A DNA stretch of 64,000 nucleotides from Corynebacterium sp. Marseille-P3884 (GTDB lineage Bacteria; Actinomycetota; Actinomycetes; Mycobacteriales; Mycobacteriaceae): contig NZ_JAGKSD010000004.1 in assembly GCF_017942225.1 (NCBI RefSeq), positions 114,220 through 178,219 of the forward strand, read 5' to 3'. Below the pieces are notes generated by a model that was not told where the DNA came from, made no database searches, and saw only the letters and a list, made by a program, of their open reading frames with translations. Made by a program: the position numbers and the translations under genes. Shown piece by piece: positions 17,949 through 27,300 of the stretch (the first letter of the stretch is position 1; each line of letters starts with the position of its first letter).

Positions 17949-19110
17949 TAGTGAAGGTTGGTCTGATGACATATTTCATGCAGTTTGATGTGTCGATGAA
18001 GGCTATTCGGCCGTCGGATAATACGCGGCTTTGTATGCCGACGCGTGGTGGTGACTTGGAGGTCCACGTCTACGAAGCCGAGCATCGCATAGGTGGTGTT
18101 TGTTTGGCAGCTGTTCCGCGCACTGCGGAGAATTTGGCTGTTTTGGGGCTTGGGGCTGATGCGGGAAGCGGGTCGGATTGGATCGTTCCGCCGTTTCCGT
18201 TGCTCAAGAATGCGTTTCGTAAAGGCGGGCCTTTTGTTCGGGATGGCAAGGTTGAGTCTGTGCCGGGGGATTTTGATCCTGCGAAGGTCGCGGTTGGTGG
18301 GGACGAGTATCGTCCGGGGTTGCCTGGGTTTGTGCCGACGGAGCTTAAAGACGAGATTCCGCTTGATGTTGACAGTGTTGACACGAGCAACTGGAGAATC
18401 CGGATTTGGGTAGGCGGGATGGCTACTAGAAGAGCAACCGTTGAGGAGCGTGACTACCAGCTGGTTCCGTGGGTTCTTTATCCGATTGGGTTTTTGGATT
18501 TGTGGCTTGAGCAGTATCGTTGCTATCACTTGGGTGTGGATATTCCGACGAAGTTGAGTCGGCCGGATGAGGACATTGATCATGGGGCTCAGGAATCTGA
18601 GTCGGCCTCAGGGTTGAAGATGCGTCGTGTTGAGTTGGATGCTTCTGCTGGGGAGTTGGAGGGTCAGCACTCGGTCTATATCCAGGTTGTGGTTGGTTCT
18701 GATTTGGATAAGGCTGTGGCTGCAACAGGGCATGAGGCTAATGGGTACTTCCTGGAGGGGTTGGCGGAGTACTTCAAGTCGACGGGTCAGATTGATGGCA
18801 GTGTGCAGTTTGATCCGGAGGGGGAGGGGATCGGTATTTACGGGGATCCCAAACACGTCGAGAAGGTTCAGGCTGTTTTCGGTGAGATTGCCGAGGCGCC
18901 GGCAGAGATTGCGGGGTTGGTTGAGAAAGCGGAGGCGGCCGGCGTCGAATTCGACGATTAGTCTGGATCCTGCTGGTTTGGTGCTTTGAAAACGCAAGGC
19001 ATTGGTGGTTGCTGACGGTGTTTGTGAAGTTGGATCCGGAAAACCAGATCAAAGCCGCAAACGCTGAGGTCGTGCGGGTTGTAGAAGCTATAAATCCTGA
19101 GCTGGTTCCG
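17949..19110 (+). repeat. Left copy of a 1.16-kb duplicated immunity cassette
   Basis: Nearly identical to 35812-36970. The homology begins at TAGTGA(A/G)GGTTGGT, where TAG is the stop codon of the RHS toxin in the right copy, and ends in the first 30 codons of the following gene. It covers the whole Imm51-type gene, the 56-base spacer and a 5' stub of the next gene. Most differences within the immunity gene cluster around codons 140-173. Confidence 0.9.
17966..18961 (+). CDS. Imm51-domain immunity protein, orphan copy
   Basis: 331-residue soluble protein, near-identical over its full length to the gene at 35829 beside the RHS toxin. The C-terminal part (about residues 238-331) fits the Imm51 immunity domain: strand HSVYIQVVV, then ANGYFLEGLAEYF, a VQFDPEGEGIGIYG hairpin and a final helix. 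The N-terminal 230 residues are an additional unrecognised domain. ATG 17966 has AAGG at 17954 with good spacing; a GTG at 17951 is an alternative start. No toxin lies directly upstream, so it is an orphan immunity gene. Differences from the right copy concentrate at residues 140-173, a likely specificity region. Confidence 0.8.
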   Translation: MTYFMQFDVSMKAIRPSDNTRLCMPTRGGDLEVHVYEAEHRIGGVCLAAVPRTAENLAVLGLGADAGSGSDWIVPPFPLLKNAFRKGGPFVRDGKVESVPGDFDPAKVAVGGDEYRPGLPGFVPTELKDEIPLDVDSVDTSNWRIRIWVGGMATRRATVEERDYQLVPWVLYPIGFLDLWLEQYRCYHLGVDIPTKLSRPDEDIDHGAQESESASGLKMRRVELDASAGELEGQHSVYIQVVVGSDLDKAVAATGHEANGYFLEGLAEYFKSTGQIDGSVQFDPEGEGIGIYGDPKHVEKVQAVFGEIAEAPAEIAGLVEKAEAAGVEFDD

Positions 19111-19113
19111 TAG
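19018..19113 (+). pseudogene. 5' stub of the gene at 36882
   Basis: GTG 19018 opens a 31-codon frame that matches the first 29 residues of the protein at 36882 (both begin MFVKLDP and reach VVEA(I/V)NPEL), after which homology ends and a TAG follows at 19111. It is the truncated right end of the duplicated cassette and is presumably non-functional. Confidence 0.85.
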
Positions 19114-19122
19114 CGCTCGTTT

Positions 19123-19425
19123 TTATCGGTTCATGAACCATTGCAGTAGAGCGGACAGTCCCACAGTGCCTCCGAGGAGGAGTATGCCGATGATGGCGGA
19201 GCCAATGAGAATGCCAATTCCCCGCGGTGAAACGGCCGGTTTTGAAGAACCAAAGCGAACGGCCTGAGTCAGGGCGTTTATTCGTAGCTTTTCAGCTTGA
19301 ATGGCTAGGCGCCCGTCTGTTCGAGGTGGCGCGGTCGGTTCGCTCGAATTTGCGGGTGGTTGCGTTGCAGGCTGCGGTGGGCCAACGTTGACATCGGGTT
19401 GGACCGGGGTAGCGCGGTGGGACAT
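19123..19425 (-). CDS. Small single-TM protein of the type VII secretion locus
   Basis: 100-residue protein on the minus strand. The first 50 residues are Pro-rich and cytoplasmic by composition, followed by a short basic segment and one TM helix near residues 69-96 (GIGILIGSAIIGILLLGG core). ATG at 19425 is preceded by AAAGGAG, a clear ribosome site that rules out the longer frame. It lies 25 bases downstream of the lipoprotein gene at 19451-19825 and ends the four-gene minus-strand operon. No family is recognised; its location suggests a secretion-accessory membrane protein. Confidence 0.65.
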   Translation of the reverse strand: MSHRATPVQPDVNVGPPQPATQPPANSSEPTAPPRTDGRLAIQAEKLRINALTQAVRFGSSKPAVSPRGIGILIGSAIIGILLLGGTVGLSALLQWFMNR

Positions 19426-19450
19426 AGGTTTAGGTTCTCCTTTAGATCCG

Positions 19451-19825
19451 TCACAACCTAGGGAGGCTGTCGACGAACCGGCCAATTGCTTCGTCGACTG
19501 GATTTGGTGCTGGTGCGGGCGCTGGCGCCGGAGCAGGCGGGGGCGGTGCCACCGTGACACTGGTAACTGTCACTGGGTCTGGTGGCGAGGGAGTCGGCGG
19601 CGTCGGTGGTGCCTCCGGCGAGGGCGGTGCTTCCTTGGGCTCTTCTTTCTCTGGTGTGGGAGGCGGTGGAAAGTAGCTTGTTGGCAGCGGTGGAAGTTCG
19701 CCGAGTGGCGGAATCTGCTGCTCGGGGACCTCGTCTTTCGAGGCGCCGGGAGCTCCACACGAATTTAGTGTTACAGCCGAGACGGCTAGACAGGCCACAA
19801 TTGTTAAGCTTCGTGGGTTCTTCAT
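19451..19825 (-). CDS. Proline-rich lipoprotein of the type VII secretion locus
   Basis: 124-residue predicted lipoprotein. The signal peptide ends in LNSC (lipobox, Cys at about residue 23). The mature part is very rich in Pro, Ala and Glu (PPPPTPEKEEPKEAPP, repeated AP pairs), probably an extended stalk through the cell wall. A short C-terminal helix (VDEAIGRFVDSLP) could contact a partner. Its start overlaps the stop of the upstream transglycosylase-like gene by 4 bases, so the two are coupled. No catalytic domain is present. Confidence 0.7.
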   Translation of the reverse strand: MKNPRSLTIVACLAVSAVTLNSCGAPGASKDEVPEQQIPPLGELPPLPTSYFPPPPTPEKEEPKEAPPSPEAPPTPPTPSPPDPVTVTSVTVAPPPPAPAPAPAPAPNPVDEAIGRFVDSLPRL

Positions 19826-20472
19826 CGTGACAACTCGCTTGCTACCGCGTGTACGGCCTTTATTTGCTCAGCGCTATAGAAGAAGCGCTTCACACCCTCA
19901 TCCCATCCTTCCGGCGACGCAGGATTGCCTGCAGAACAGAGAAGGCGGGCTGCCGTCAACGAAGCATCATCGATGCTATCCGGATTCGGCTTTCTGCCTT
20001 CCTCTACAGCTACTGAGTACTGTTCCCACCTTGATGGCATGATCTGCATTGGGCCTACAGCCACGTCGTTGACCGTGTCACCGTCGGTGGCTCCACCGTC
20101 CGTATCTGGAACAACGACAGGTGGCATCTTCATCACTCGCAAACCTCGAAGGGGTTTAGTTGTGATCCCGTTCTCGTCAACGGAGGACTCCTGCGCCCGG
20201 CCATGGTCTGAGGCTACTTGCGCGATCGCAGCAATAGTCGGCCAGCCAACAGCGCAGTCTTCGTCAGCTTCGACCCGCCAAGCTGCATATGCATAGGCAC
20301 GCAACTGTCGTTCAGGGATCCCATACGGCTCCGCGCGTTGTCGCGACCAATCCGATACCGCTTCGATCTCGTCGTATCTTACTGGCTCGGGAGGCTCAAG
20401 GCGTGGGGCGCAGGCGGTCAGCATGACAGCTCCAACTGCCGTAACCAGCGTCGTCAACCTAGTGCGTGGCAT
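19822..20472 (-). CDS. Putative lytic transglycosylase-like lipoprotein
   Basis: 216-residue predicted lipoprotein with lipobox LTAC near residue 20. The body resembles actinobacterial soluble lytic transglycosylase-like (MltB/SLT-type) proteins: AYAYAAWRVEADEDCAVGWPTIAAIAQVASDHGR, a VNDVAVGPMQIMPSRWEQY block and a C-terminal helix with FFYSAEQIKAV. A Glu near the start of the GW-x-TIAAIAQVASDHG segment is normally catalytic; here the equivalent position reads Gln/Val, so activity is uncertain. ATG 20472 overlaps the upstream ATPase gene by 14 bases. It would open peptidoglycan for the secretion apparatus. Confidence 0.7.
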   Translation of the reverse strand: MPRTRLTTLVTAVGAVMLTACAPRLEPPEPVRYDEIEAVSDWSRQRAEPYGIPERQLRAYAYAAWRVEADEDCAVGWPTIAAIAQVASDHGRAQESSVDENGITTKPLRGLRVMKMPPVVVPDTDGGATDGDTVNDVAVGPMQIMPSRWEQYSVAVEEGRKPNPDSIDDASLTAARLLCSAGNPASPEGWDEGVKRFFYSAEQIKAVHAVASELSR

Positions 20473-21913
20473 GGGAGTTATTCCGTGCACCAAAGTCCTG
20501 TGCCACCGTGGCGGCGAGCTCCTGATAAGCCTGCAGTGTTGGCTTTGCGAGGCGGTCAATGTCCACAGCGGCGCCCTCTGCCAGATGGCGGTCGTAGGGG
20601 ATGACATGCACTGCGCGGGTGCGGGCGCGGAAGTGTTCGATTAGCTGGTTGAGCTCCACAGTCGGCTTTCCGGGCGCAGAGGTCGACACGACGACCACTG
20701 CGTTGGCAGCTAGCTGTTCGTAGCCGTGAAGGTTCAACCAATCGAGGGTTGCTGAAGCAGACTGAGCGCCGTCAAGCGCAGGCGATGTCACCAGCACGAG
20801 GGTGTTGGCGAGGTCTAGCACACCGCCCATGGCAGAATGCATCAAACCGGTGCCACAGTCGGTGAGAATGACATTGTAATGGTGCTGAAGGATCTCGATT
20901 GCGCGACGGTAGTCTTCCTCGCTGAACGCTTCAGATACTGCGGGATCGCGTTCCGATCCGATGACTTCGAGCCGGGATGGTGCCTGGTCCGTGAATGTAC
21001 GAACTTGCGGGTAACGTTTCGTTTCCTCTGCGTTCAGCAAGTCTCTGATTGTGGCGGATCCCGGAGCGACTACACGTTGTGCCAAGGTCCCGAGATCTGG
21101 GTTGGCGTCAACTGCGATCACACGGTCGCCGCGCTCCTTGGCGAAAACACCGCCGAGCGCCACGGTTGTCGTCGTCTTACCAACACCGCCCTTCAAACTC
21201 ATGACAGCGATGCGGTAATCGCCGTGGAGCGGTGCGCGTACGGCCTTGAGGAGGCGTTCTTGAGACAATTCCTGCTTCGACCCTCCCAGGTTGATTCGGC
21301 CGCCGGTGATGCGGTAGACGAACCTGCGCCACCCCTGCTTCGGTGGAGCTTTGACCGGGTTGATCAGATTGGACTGGTCTAGTGCGGTTGGAGGTGTCAG
21401 TTGTACCTGCTGATCGGGCTGTTGATTCTGGATCGGAGGTGTGTGAACGTGCGGGGACTCTTGCGGCTGGGGGTTGAACGTGGGCTGGGGAGAGTGGCTC
21501 GGATCCTGGTATTCAGGGACGACCTGTTGCCTCGTGTGAGGAACCTGCTGTGATTCTGGGGTGCGGGTATGCTCAGTTGGCTGCTGTGGCTGAACCTCCT
21601 GCTGTGGTTCAGGCGCATAATGGCGCGGAGACTGCTGCTCCTGAGCATGGCGCGGAGACTGCTGCTCCTGAGCATGGCGCTGCGGAGACTCGTGTACCGG
21701 CGAGTGGTGCCGCGGTTCTTGGGCGGCCCGATCAGTCGGGGAGGGCCAAGGCTGGGCAAAATTCGGCTGGTATTGTTGCGGTGCGCTGGGCTGTTCCGGT
21801 TGAGGCGGCTGTGGATTTTCCGAAGGACGCGGCTGCGGCTGTTGAGGTTGACTATTTGGCCCGTATTGGAGCCATGACGGGAGCGACTGCTCGTTGCCGG
21901 GGTGTTGGTCCAC
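20459..21913 (-). CDS. MinD/EspI-like ATPase of the type VII secretion locus
   Basis: 484-residue protein with a disordered Pro/Gln-rich N-terminal half (residues 1-190) and a C-terminal SIMIBI-class MinD/ParA-like ATPase domain. The deviant Walker A is visible as KGGVGKTTT near residue 245, then AVDANPDLGTLAQRV and the LTDCGTGL Walker B region near 350. Similar proteins (EspI type) occur at mycobacterial ESX loci and are thought to modulate secretion. GTG 21913 is preceded by GAAGGAGGG, a strong ribosome site. First gene of the minus-strand operon; divergent from the second MinD-like gene at 22019. Confidence 0.85.
   Translation of the reverse strand: MDQHPGNEQSLPSWLQYGPNSQPQQPQPRPSENPQPPQPEQPSAPQQYQPNFAQPWPSPTDRAAQEPRHHSPVHESPQRHAQEQQSPRHAQEQQSPRHYAPEPQQEVQPQQPTEHTRTPESQQVPHTRQQVVPEYQDPSHSPQPTFNPQPQESPHVHTPPIQNQQPDQQVQLTPPTALDQSNLINPVKAPPKQGWRRFVYRITGGRINLGGSKQELSQERLLKAVRAPLHGDYRIAVMSLKGGVGKTTTTVALGGVFAKERGDRVIAVDANPDLGTLAQRVVAPGSATIRDLLNAEETKRYPQVRTFTDQAPSRLEVIGSERDPAVSEAFSEEDYRRAIEILQHHYNVILTDCGTGLMHSAMGGVLDLANTLVLVTSPALDGAQSASATLDWLNLHGYEQLAANAVVVVSTSAPGKPTVELNQLIEHFRARTRAVHVIPYDRHLAEGAAVDIDRLAKPTLQAYQELAATVAQDFGARNNSHATH
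21625..21695 (-). repeat. Tandem 27-base coding repeats
   Basis: Two near-perfect copies plus a partial copy of a unit containing CTGCTCCTGAGCATGGCGCG encode repeated AQEQQSPRH in the disordered N-terminal tail of the MinD-like protein. Copy number is likely to vary. Confidence 0.7.
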
Positions 21914-22018
21914 GTTTCCCTCCTTCGTTCAGCCTCGCTATTCTTAGAGAGGCTATTGGAGTCTCATGGTAGTTATAGCGAACAACTTGTCTATCTGAAC
22001 TTTAGCGAAAGCGGTGAT

Positions 22019-22792
22019 GTGCCGGTGTCAGTGTTTTCTCCGGCGGAGCTCTGCCGCAATTTGTTGGCCTCAGGAGCTATCGCGCATTCCCAGCGGGCTA
22101 CCCCGCGTGATACTGACAGGCCGATGGTCATTGCCGTTGCGGCCTTGGGCGAGCAGCTGCTCACTACCTCCACTACGGCTCTAATCTCAGCAGTGCTCGG
22201 CGCCGCTGTACGGCCGCCCGTGGTAGCTGTCGATGGTGATGGAATCAACCAGCCTTTGCGTGGTGTACTTGGATCGAGTGGGGCCGGAGACTTGATCAGC
22301 TTGGCGCATCTCCCAGGCCGTGATCTAAAGCGTTCCGCTATTGAGAGCTACGCGGACACAACTTGTGCAACCCCTCTGCTGAGTGTTCGCGCTGATAATC
22401 CAGAACCGGTAGTTTCGGAGACTCTGCTGAACGTTGTGCAGCGGGCGTCTCATCGGTGGCCGGTCGTTGTCGTCGACCTGCCGTTCACCTGCGGCGGAGA
22501 GTTGATTGCAGCGGGCACAGCCATGGCGACGCACGTGGTTCTTCTTACGGATAAGTATCACCCTGGGCACCCGTGGCTGTACCAAGCCGGCCACCACCTC
22601 ACTGTCCCCGCACAGAGCGGCCGCGTCACAGTGATCAAGGTGGGCGCTCAGCCAGCTGAAACCGACCCGCAGGATACCTTGACTCTTCCAGCGACCGGGA
22701 TGGGCAGGAGCGCGCGCGACCGGCTTATCGTTCCTGATGATGCATCGGCCGTGATTCAGTACAACCAGCTGCTTTCTAGGCTCTACAACTAG
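22019..22792 (+). CDS. MinD-like fold protein lacking a recognisable P-loop
   Basis: About 257-residue soluble protein. Strand-helix alternation resembles MinD/ParA proteins (MVIAVAALGEQLLTTSTTALISAVLG, VVAVDGDG, PVVVVDLPF, HVVLLTDK) but the Walker A Lys and Thr are absent: the first loop reads AALGEQLLTTS. It is therefore probably nucleotide-free or regulatory. The start is uncertain: GTG 22019, 22025 or 22031; the frame is open back to 21902 but that would overlap the divergent gene's start and ribosome site. It converges on eccD with only 14 bases between stops. It may pair with the active MinD-like ATPase at 20459. Confidence 0.6.
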   Translation: MPVSVFSPAELCRNLLASGAIAHSQRATPRDTDRPMVIAVAALGEQLLTTSTTALISAVLGAAVRPPVVAVDGDGINQPLRGVLGSSGAGDLISLAHLPGRDLKRSAIESYADTTCATPLLSVRADNPEPVVSETLLNVVQRASHRWPVVVVDLPFTCGGELIAAGTAMATHVVLLTDKYHPGHPWLYQAGHHLTVPAQSGRVTVIKVGAQPAETDPQDTLTLPATGMGRSARDRLIVPDDASAVIQYNQLLSRLYN

Positions 22793-22806
22793 ATGCCTGA
22801 AAAGCC

Positions 22807-24276
22807 TTATGTGGTCGCCCAGTAGTACTGGTAGAGACCCTGGCATGCCAGGATAAGTGGAATCACTGCGAGGCAAACAATAACGTCGAGGAACGAGAGC
22901 GTCCTCGCATTGCGAGCCTTTTGAACCTCGTCACGCGACGGAAGCTGCAGCACCAACATCAAAAGCAGGGTCACGATGAGTGTGGCGATCGTCGCGATCC
23001 ACACCCAGAGGTCGGTTGTCGTAGAGGGACCCCACCACACATCTGGCCGAGTAATCGTCTGCCAATCTTCCTGCCCCCAACGGACCAAGGCTCCAGCAAT
23101 CAGTGACGCCCCGAGAATTCCAACCGAATTCAGCACCGTGATGATACGTGCGTCCGCGAATCCATTCTGACGAAGAACCGTCGCAACGACCACCATCAAT
23201 GCGATCAGCCCGTGTTGCCACACCGGGCTCGTGGCAAGACACAGCACAACTCCGAGTGCTAGTGCAGCTGCAGCCCAGGCAGCTCCTCGGCTGGCTGCTT
23301 CGGCACGCCGAGAATAGGCGCGGATAGCCTCTCGTTTCACGGGGTCACCAGCGTCATTCTGACGGATCAATGTTGGAAGCCCGGTCGCGCGAAGCCCGAC
23401 GGACGGGGCGATGAGCAGAATTAGGATCGGAACCCACGCCCCCCAAGCGCACACTGCGTAGATATTCGCTCCAGCCATGACAGCACCTGCCACAGCAGCC
23501 GCGAACACCGAAGCGACTGTGCAGGCCACTACACCCGCGAGTCCTCCGGCTGCCACGCGACGACCTGCTGCCCAAACCGCGGGGGCAAAGGCTATGGCTA
23601 CAACCGCTACCCACCACGGCACTGCTTCAGTCGCAGGCAGGGAAGCGAAGAAAACCCGCGCCGTCGCTGCAGTCGTGTAAGGAATCGCAAAACCTAGCCA
23701 GCGCATCCAGCTGTGTCGTCTCCACACAGCGAGCCCAAAAAGCGTAAGAGTCGCAATCCAGGCTGCCCCAAGCATGAACCAACTTTCAGGCGTTAGCGGT
23801 AGCGATTGGTTCCAGATTCTGGCATCGGTGGTGAGAGTGGTGAGCGTCAGCACGGCAGCTACTACTCCGAAAACCCCGCTTGAGCGCACCTCCCCGGAGT
23901 ATCCCCACTGCGCAGCAGCGATTGTGTTCCGGACTTCAGCCAAGGCGTCATCCACGAATGGCGTGTGTGCAGCTTCCTCACGACGCGTGAGGTACAGCTT
24001 GTCGCCGTCTTGAACGTTGAATTCTGCCAACGTGGCGTGAGGATCGATGGCGCCGGTTTTCGGCAACGACAGCACCCAGGTGTGAGTATCTGCGGTGGCG
24101 ATAGACGACTGTGCATCGGTGGGCGCTCCGGTTGACGTTCTTTGTGCCTTTTCATGTTGATCCAGCAGCTCGACTATGTCGGCGACGATATCCACGGCGG
24201 GCCGTGATAAAGGGAGCGAAACATCGAGTTGGCGCTCGTCGTGGAATACGCTCACGCGAACAAAAGGATGACTCAT
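22807..24276 (-). CDS. eccD: Type VII secretion integral membrane protein EccD
   Basis: 489-residue core membrane channel component of the ESX secretion system. Residues 1-80 form the cytoplasmic ubiquitin-like (YukD) domain (VRVSVFHDERQLDVSLPL, AEFNVQDGDKLYLTRR). From about residue 130 on there are eleven or so hydrophobic helices, as in EccD proteins. It is divergently transcribed from eccC across an 80-base gap that must hold both promoters. Together with EccC it makes the minimal recognisable machinery here; EccB, EccE and a mycosin protease are not seen in the window. Confidence 0.9.
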   Translation of the reverse strand: MSHPFVRVSVFHDERQLDVSLPLSRPAVDIVADIVELLDQHEKAQRTSTGAPTDAQSSIATADTHTWVLSLPKTGAIDPHATLAEFNVQDGDKLYLTRREEAAHTPFVDDALAEVRNTIAAAQWGYSGEVRSSGVFGVVAAVLTLTTLTTDARIWNQSLPLTPESWFMLGAAWIATLTLFGLAVWRRHSWMRWLGFAIPYTTAATARVFFASLPATEAVPWWVAVVAIAFAPAVWAAGRRVAAGGLAGVVACTVASVFAAAVAGAVMAGANIYAVCAWGAWVPILILLIAPSVGLRATGLPTLIRQNDAGDPVKREAIRAYSRRAEAASRGAAWAAAALALGVVLCLATSPVWQHGLIALMVVVATVLRQNGFADARIITVLNSVGILGASLIAGALVRWGQEDWQTITRPDVWWGPSTTTDLWVWIATIATLIVTLLLMLVLQLPSRDEVQKARNARTLSFLDVIVCLAVIPLILACQGLYQYYWATT

Positions 24277-24342
24277 GCCCTTAATAGTTACACAGTCAGA
24301 CAGGTGCGTATATCTGAGCTGAACGTTTGCGCAGCCCTGACT

Positions 24343-24348
24343 TAGAAT
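24343..24348 (+). promoter_or_regulatory. -10 element for eccC
   Basis: TAGAAT matches five of six bases of the sigma-A -10 consensus and lies only 8 bases before the eccC ATG, which would give a leaderless or nearly leaderless mRNA. No good -35 is seen and no Shine-Dalgarno sequence precedes the ATG. Confidence 0.45.
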
Positions 24349-24356
24349 GCGGGGTT

Positions 24357-27300
24357 ATGAGCACCCGCATTGTCCATCGGCCTGCACGTCTGCACAGAAC
24401 TATTCCCCAGGAAAAGCCGCTGGATGTGGCTCAGATTCCTACGATTCGGGCACGCTCAGGTGGGGCTAACGCCCTCACACTTATGATGCCCATCGTCGGC
24501 GGAACCGGCATGGTTTTGATGATGATGTCGTCAGGTAATCCGATCCGAATGGTCGTTGGCGGTGTCATGTTTGTCGCGGTGATCTTGGGTGCGATTGGCA
24601 TGTTCATTCGCCAGCGAACTGGCTCGCGCCGCCAGGCGGAGGAGGAACGTACCCGATTTCTGGAACACCTTCAGGAGCTGGAGGAAGAGGTGCGTGAGGT
24701 TGCTCAAAAGCAGCAGGTTGAAGCTTTAACGCGGCACCCCCATCCACGCTCGCTGCTGGATGTCACGCGTGACCCTTACCGTTTGTGGGAGCGCCGGCGG
24801 GGTGATGAGGATTTCCTGGTTGCCCGACTTGGGACTGGAGTGGGAACGATGGCCCGTGGAATCAATGTGCCACCAGCGAAGGACCCGATGTCGGTTGCCG
24901 AGCCGCTTTCGCAAGCGCACTTGGATCGGATGATGCGCAGGACGAGCACCATCGAAGGGCTGCCGATCGCGATTCCGGCACGTGGAGTCGTTTCGCTCGT
25001 TGGGCCGGCTGAAATCACTGCCGAAGCTGTTCGCAGCATTGTTTCTCAGATCGCGGTGTTCCACGCACCTGATGATGTGAGACTGCACCTTGGACTACCG
25101 CTCAGCAACAATGATGATGGACAGTGGGCACTGTGGCTGCCGCACCTTCTTTCCCCTGAGTCATTCGACGGCCCGATCGGCAAACGCAATGTCTCCTATG
25201 ACGAGGAGACGTGTGAGGAATTATTAGCCGAACTTGACGAGCGTGCAGAGGAACTGGTGGAACGTTCCAGATACCAGCTTGCAGAACTCGACCGCGAGCA
25301 TCTGGTGTTGGTGGTGAATATGGACCACCCGCACGGGAAGCTGATCAGTGCCAAGGCTGGGGCGATCCGGTCGCTTCAAGCTGCTCGGGTGACCCTGTTG
25401 GCTACTTCCTCGGTGCAACACTTGGAACCGTCGCATGTCGATGTTCGTGTGCTTTTTTCGCCAGACCGTTCGTTCAAGGTGCAGTTGCTGGACCGTGGTG
25501 AAATCCGCGAGCCTGAAAGCGGGGAAAAAGGGTACGCGGAACGTGTTCTCTACGGCGGCGACAAGGGGACTCTCGACGAGGTTAGCCCTGCTATTGCTGA
25601 AAGCGTCGCCCGGGGCGTTTCACCGCTTCGTCTCGTAGAGGATGCCTCGCCCGACTCGGCTTTGGAGCGCACGATCGCGCTAGACGACATGCTCGGGATC
25701 GCTAATTTCGCGTCCTACGACATCGAGCAAGCGTGGGCTCCAAACGGAGAACGGAGCTTTTTGAACGTTCCCTTCGGTATTGGCGCTGATGGTGAGCCGA
25801 TGCGGTTGGATATCAAGGAGTCGGCTAAATCAGGTATGGGTCCGCACGGGTTGTGCGTCGGCGCGACTGGTTCAGGCAAATCGGAAGTGTTGCGCACGCT
25901 TGTTTTGTCCCAGGTGATCTGCCATCCGCCTGACCAGCTTTCGCTCGTTCTGGTCGACTTTAAGGGTGGTGCCACTTTCGCAGGGCTCGAGCCATTACCG
26001 CATACTGCCGCGATCGTTGACAATCTTGAAGATGGAGCCGGCCTGGTAGATAGGTTGCACGATTCAATCCTTGGAGAGATCCAGCGTCGTCAACGGGTAT
26101 TACAGCAAGCCGGCAACCTGGCCAATGTGGGGGAGTACAACAAGCTCAGAGACGAGGGCAAGGTTACCGATCCTCTCCCTGTGCTTTTTGTGGTTATTGA
26201 CGAGTTCGGTGAGTTGCTCGCAGCTAAACCAGACTTCATTGAATTGTTCGTCCAGATCGGGCGTATCGGCCGCTCGATCGGTGTCCATTTGTTGCTGGCT
26301 TCTCAGCGGCTGGAAGAAGGACGTCTGCGCGGTTTGGAATCCTACCTCTCGTACCGCATCGGCTTGCGTACGTTTTCCGCTCAGGAGTCTCGCGCAGCGA
26401 TCGGCTCAACCGCCGCGCACGAGCTGCCGCCGATCCCTGGTTCGGGCTACTTGAAAGTGGACCCGGATATTTTTGACAGGTTCAAGGCGGCGTATGTTTC
26501 TGGACCATACGAGGCAATTGAGCAAGCTCACGAGCGCGAGTTGCCGCCTGTGCCAATGCCGCTGCACCTGACAAACACCACCGAGGAATGGTTGGCGCGC
26601 CGTCAAGCTGAATTCAACACTCAATTGGACAACCAGCGTGAGGCGCAACGGGCAGCTGCCGGTGACGATGCTGGTCAGATCCCGACGACCTTGGACGTCG
26701 TTGTCAGCCGACTTGCCCCAGCGGCCCCGAGGACACGCCAGATTTGGCTACCACCTCTGCCCGCCCAAATGAATCTCGTGGACACGTTAGGTTCCGTGAC
26801 AGCTACGTCTGACCGCGGTTTGAGTGCGCCTTCGGCTGGGCACATGGTGCTTACGTTGGGCGTCAAAGACAAACCGATGGAGCAGTGGCAGGGCCCATTG
26901 ACACTTGACCTGTCGGGCGCTGGTGGCAATGCGGCCATCATGGGTGCGCCTCAGTCAGGGAAAACGACTGCTTTGCGCACGCTCGTCACCTCAGCGGCGC
27001 TCACCCATACGCCCCAGGAAGTGAACTTTTATCTCATCGACATGGCTGGCTCCGCTCTCACATATTTAGAGGATTTGCCTCATGTCGGTACTGTGGCGAC
27101 CCGGTTCGATCAGGATCAATTGCGGCGAACTGTTGCCGAGGTCGGTGCTTTCATGGTCGAGCGTGAGCAGCTGTTCTCGGCTCATCAAATCTCGGATGTC
27201 GATGAAATGCGCCGAATGCACAAGCAGGGGTTGCTTTCGAATCTTCCCGCTGCTGACATCGTGCTCGCCGTCGACGGTTGGGCCACGCTGAGGAAAGATT

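Noticed and set aside
21625..21695. Tandem repeats as a CRISPR-like array
   Set aside because: Units are contiguous without spacers and stay in frame within a coding region.
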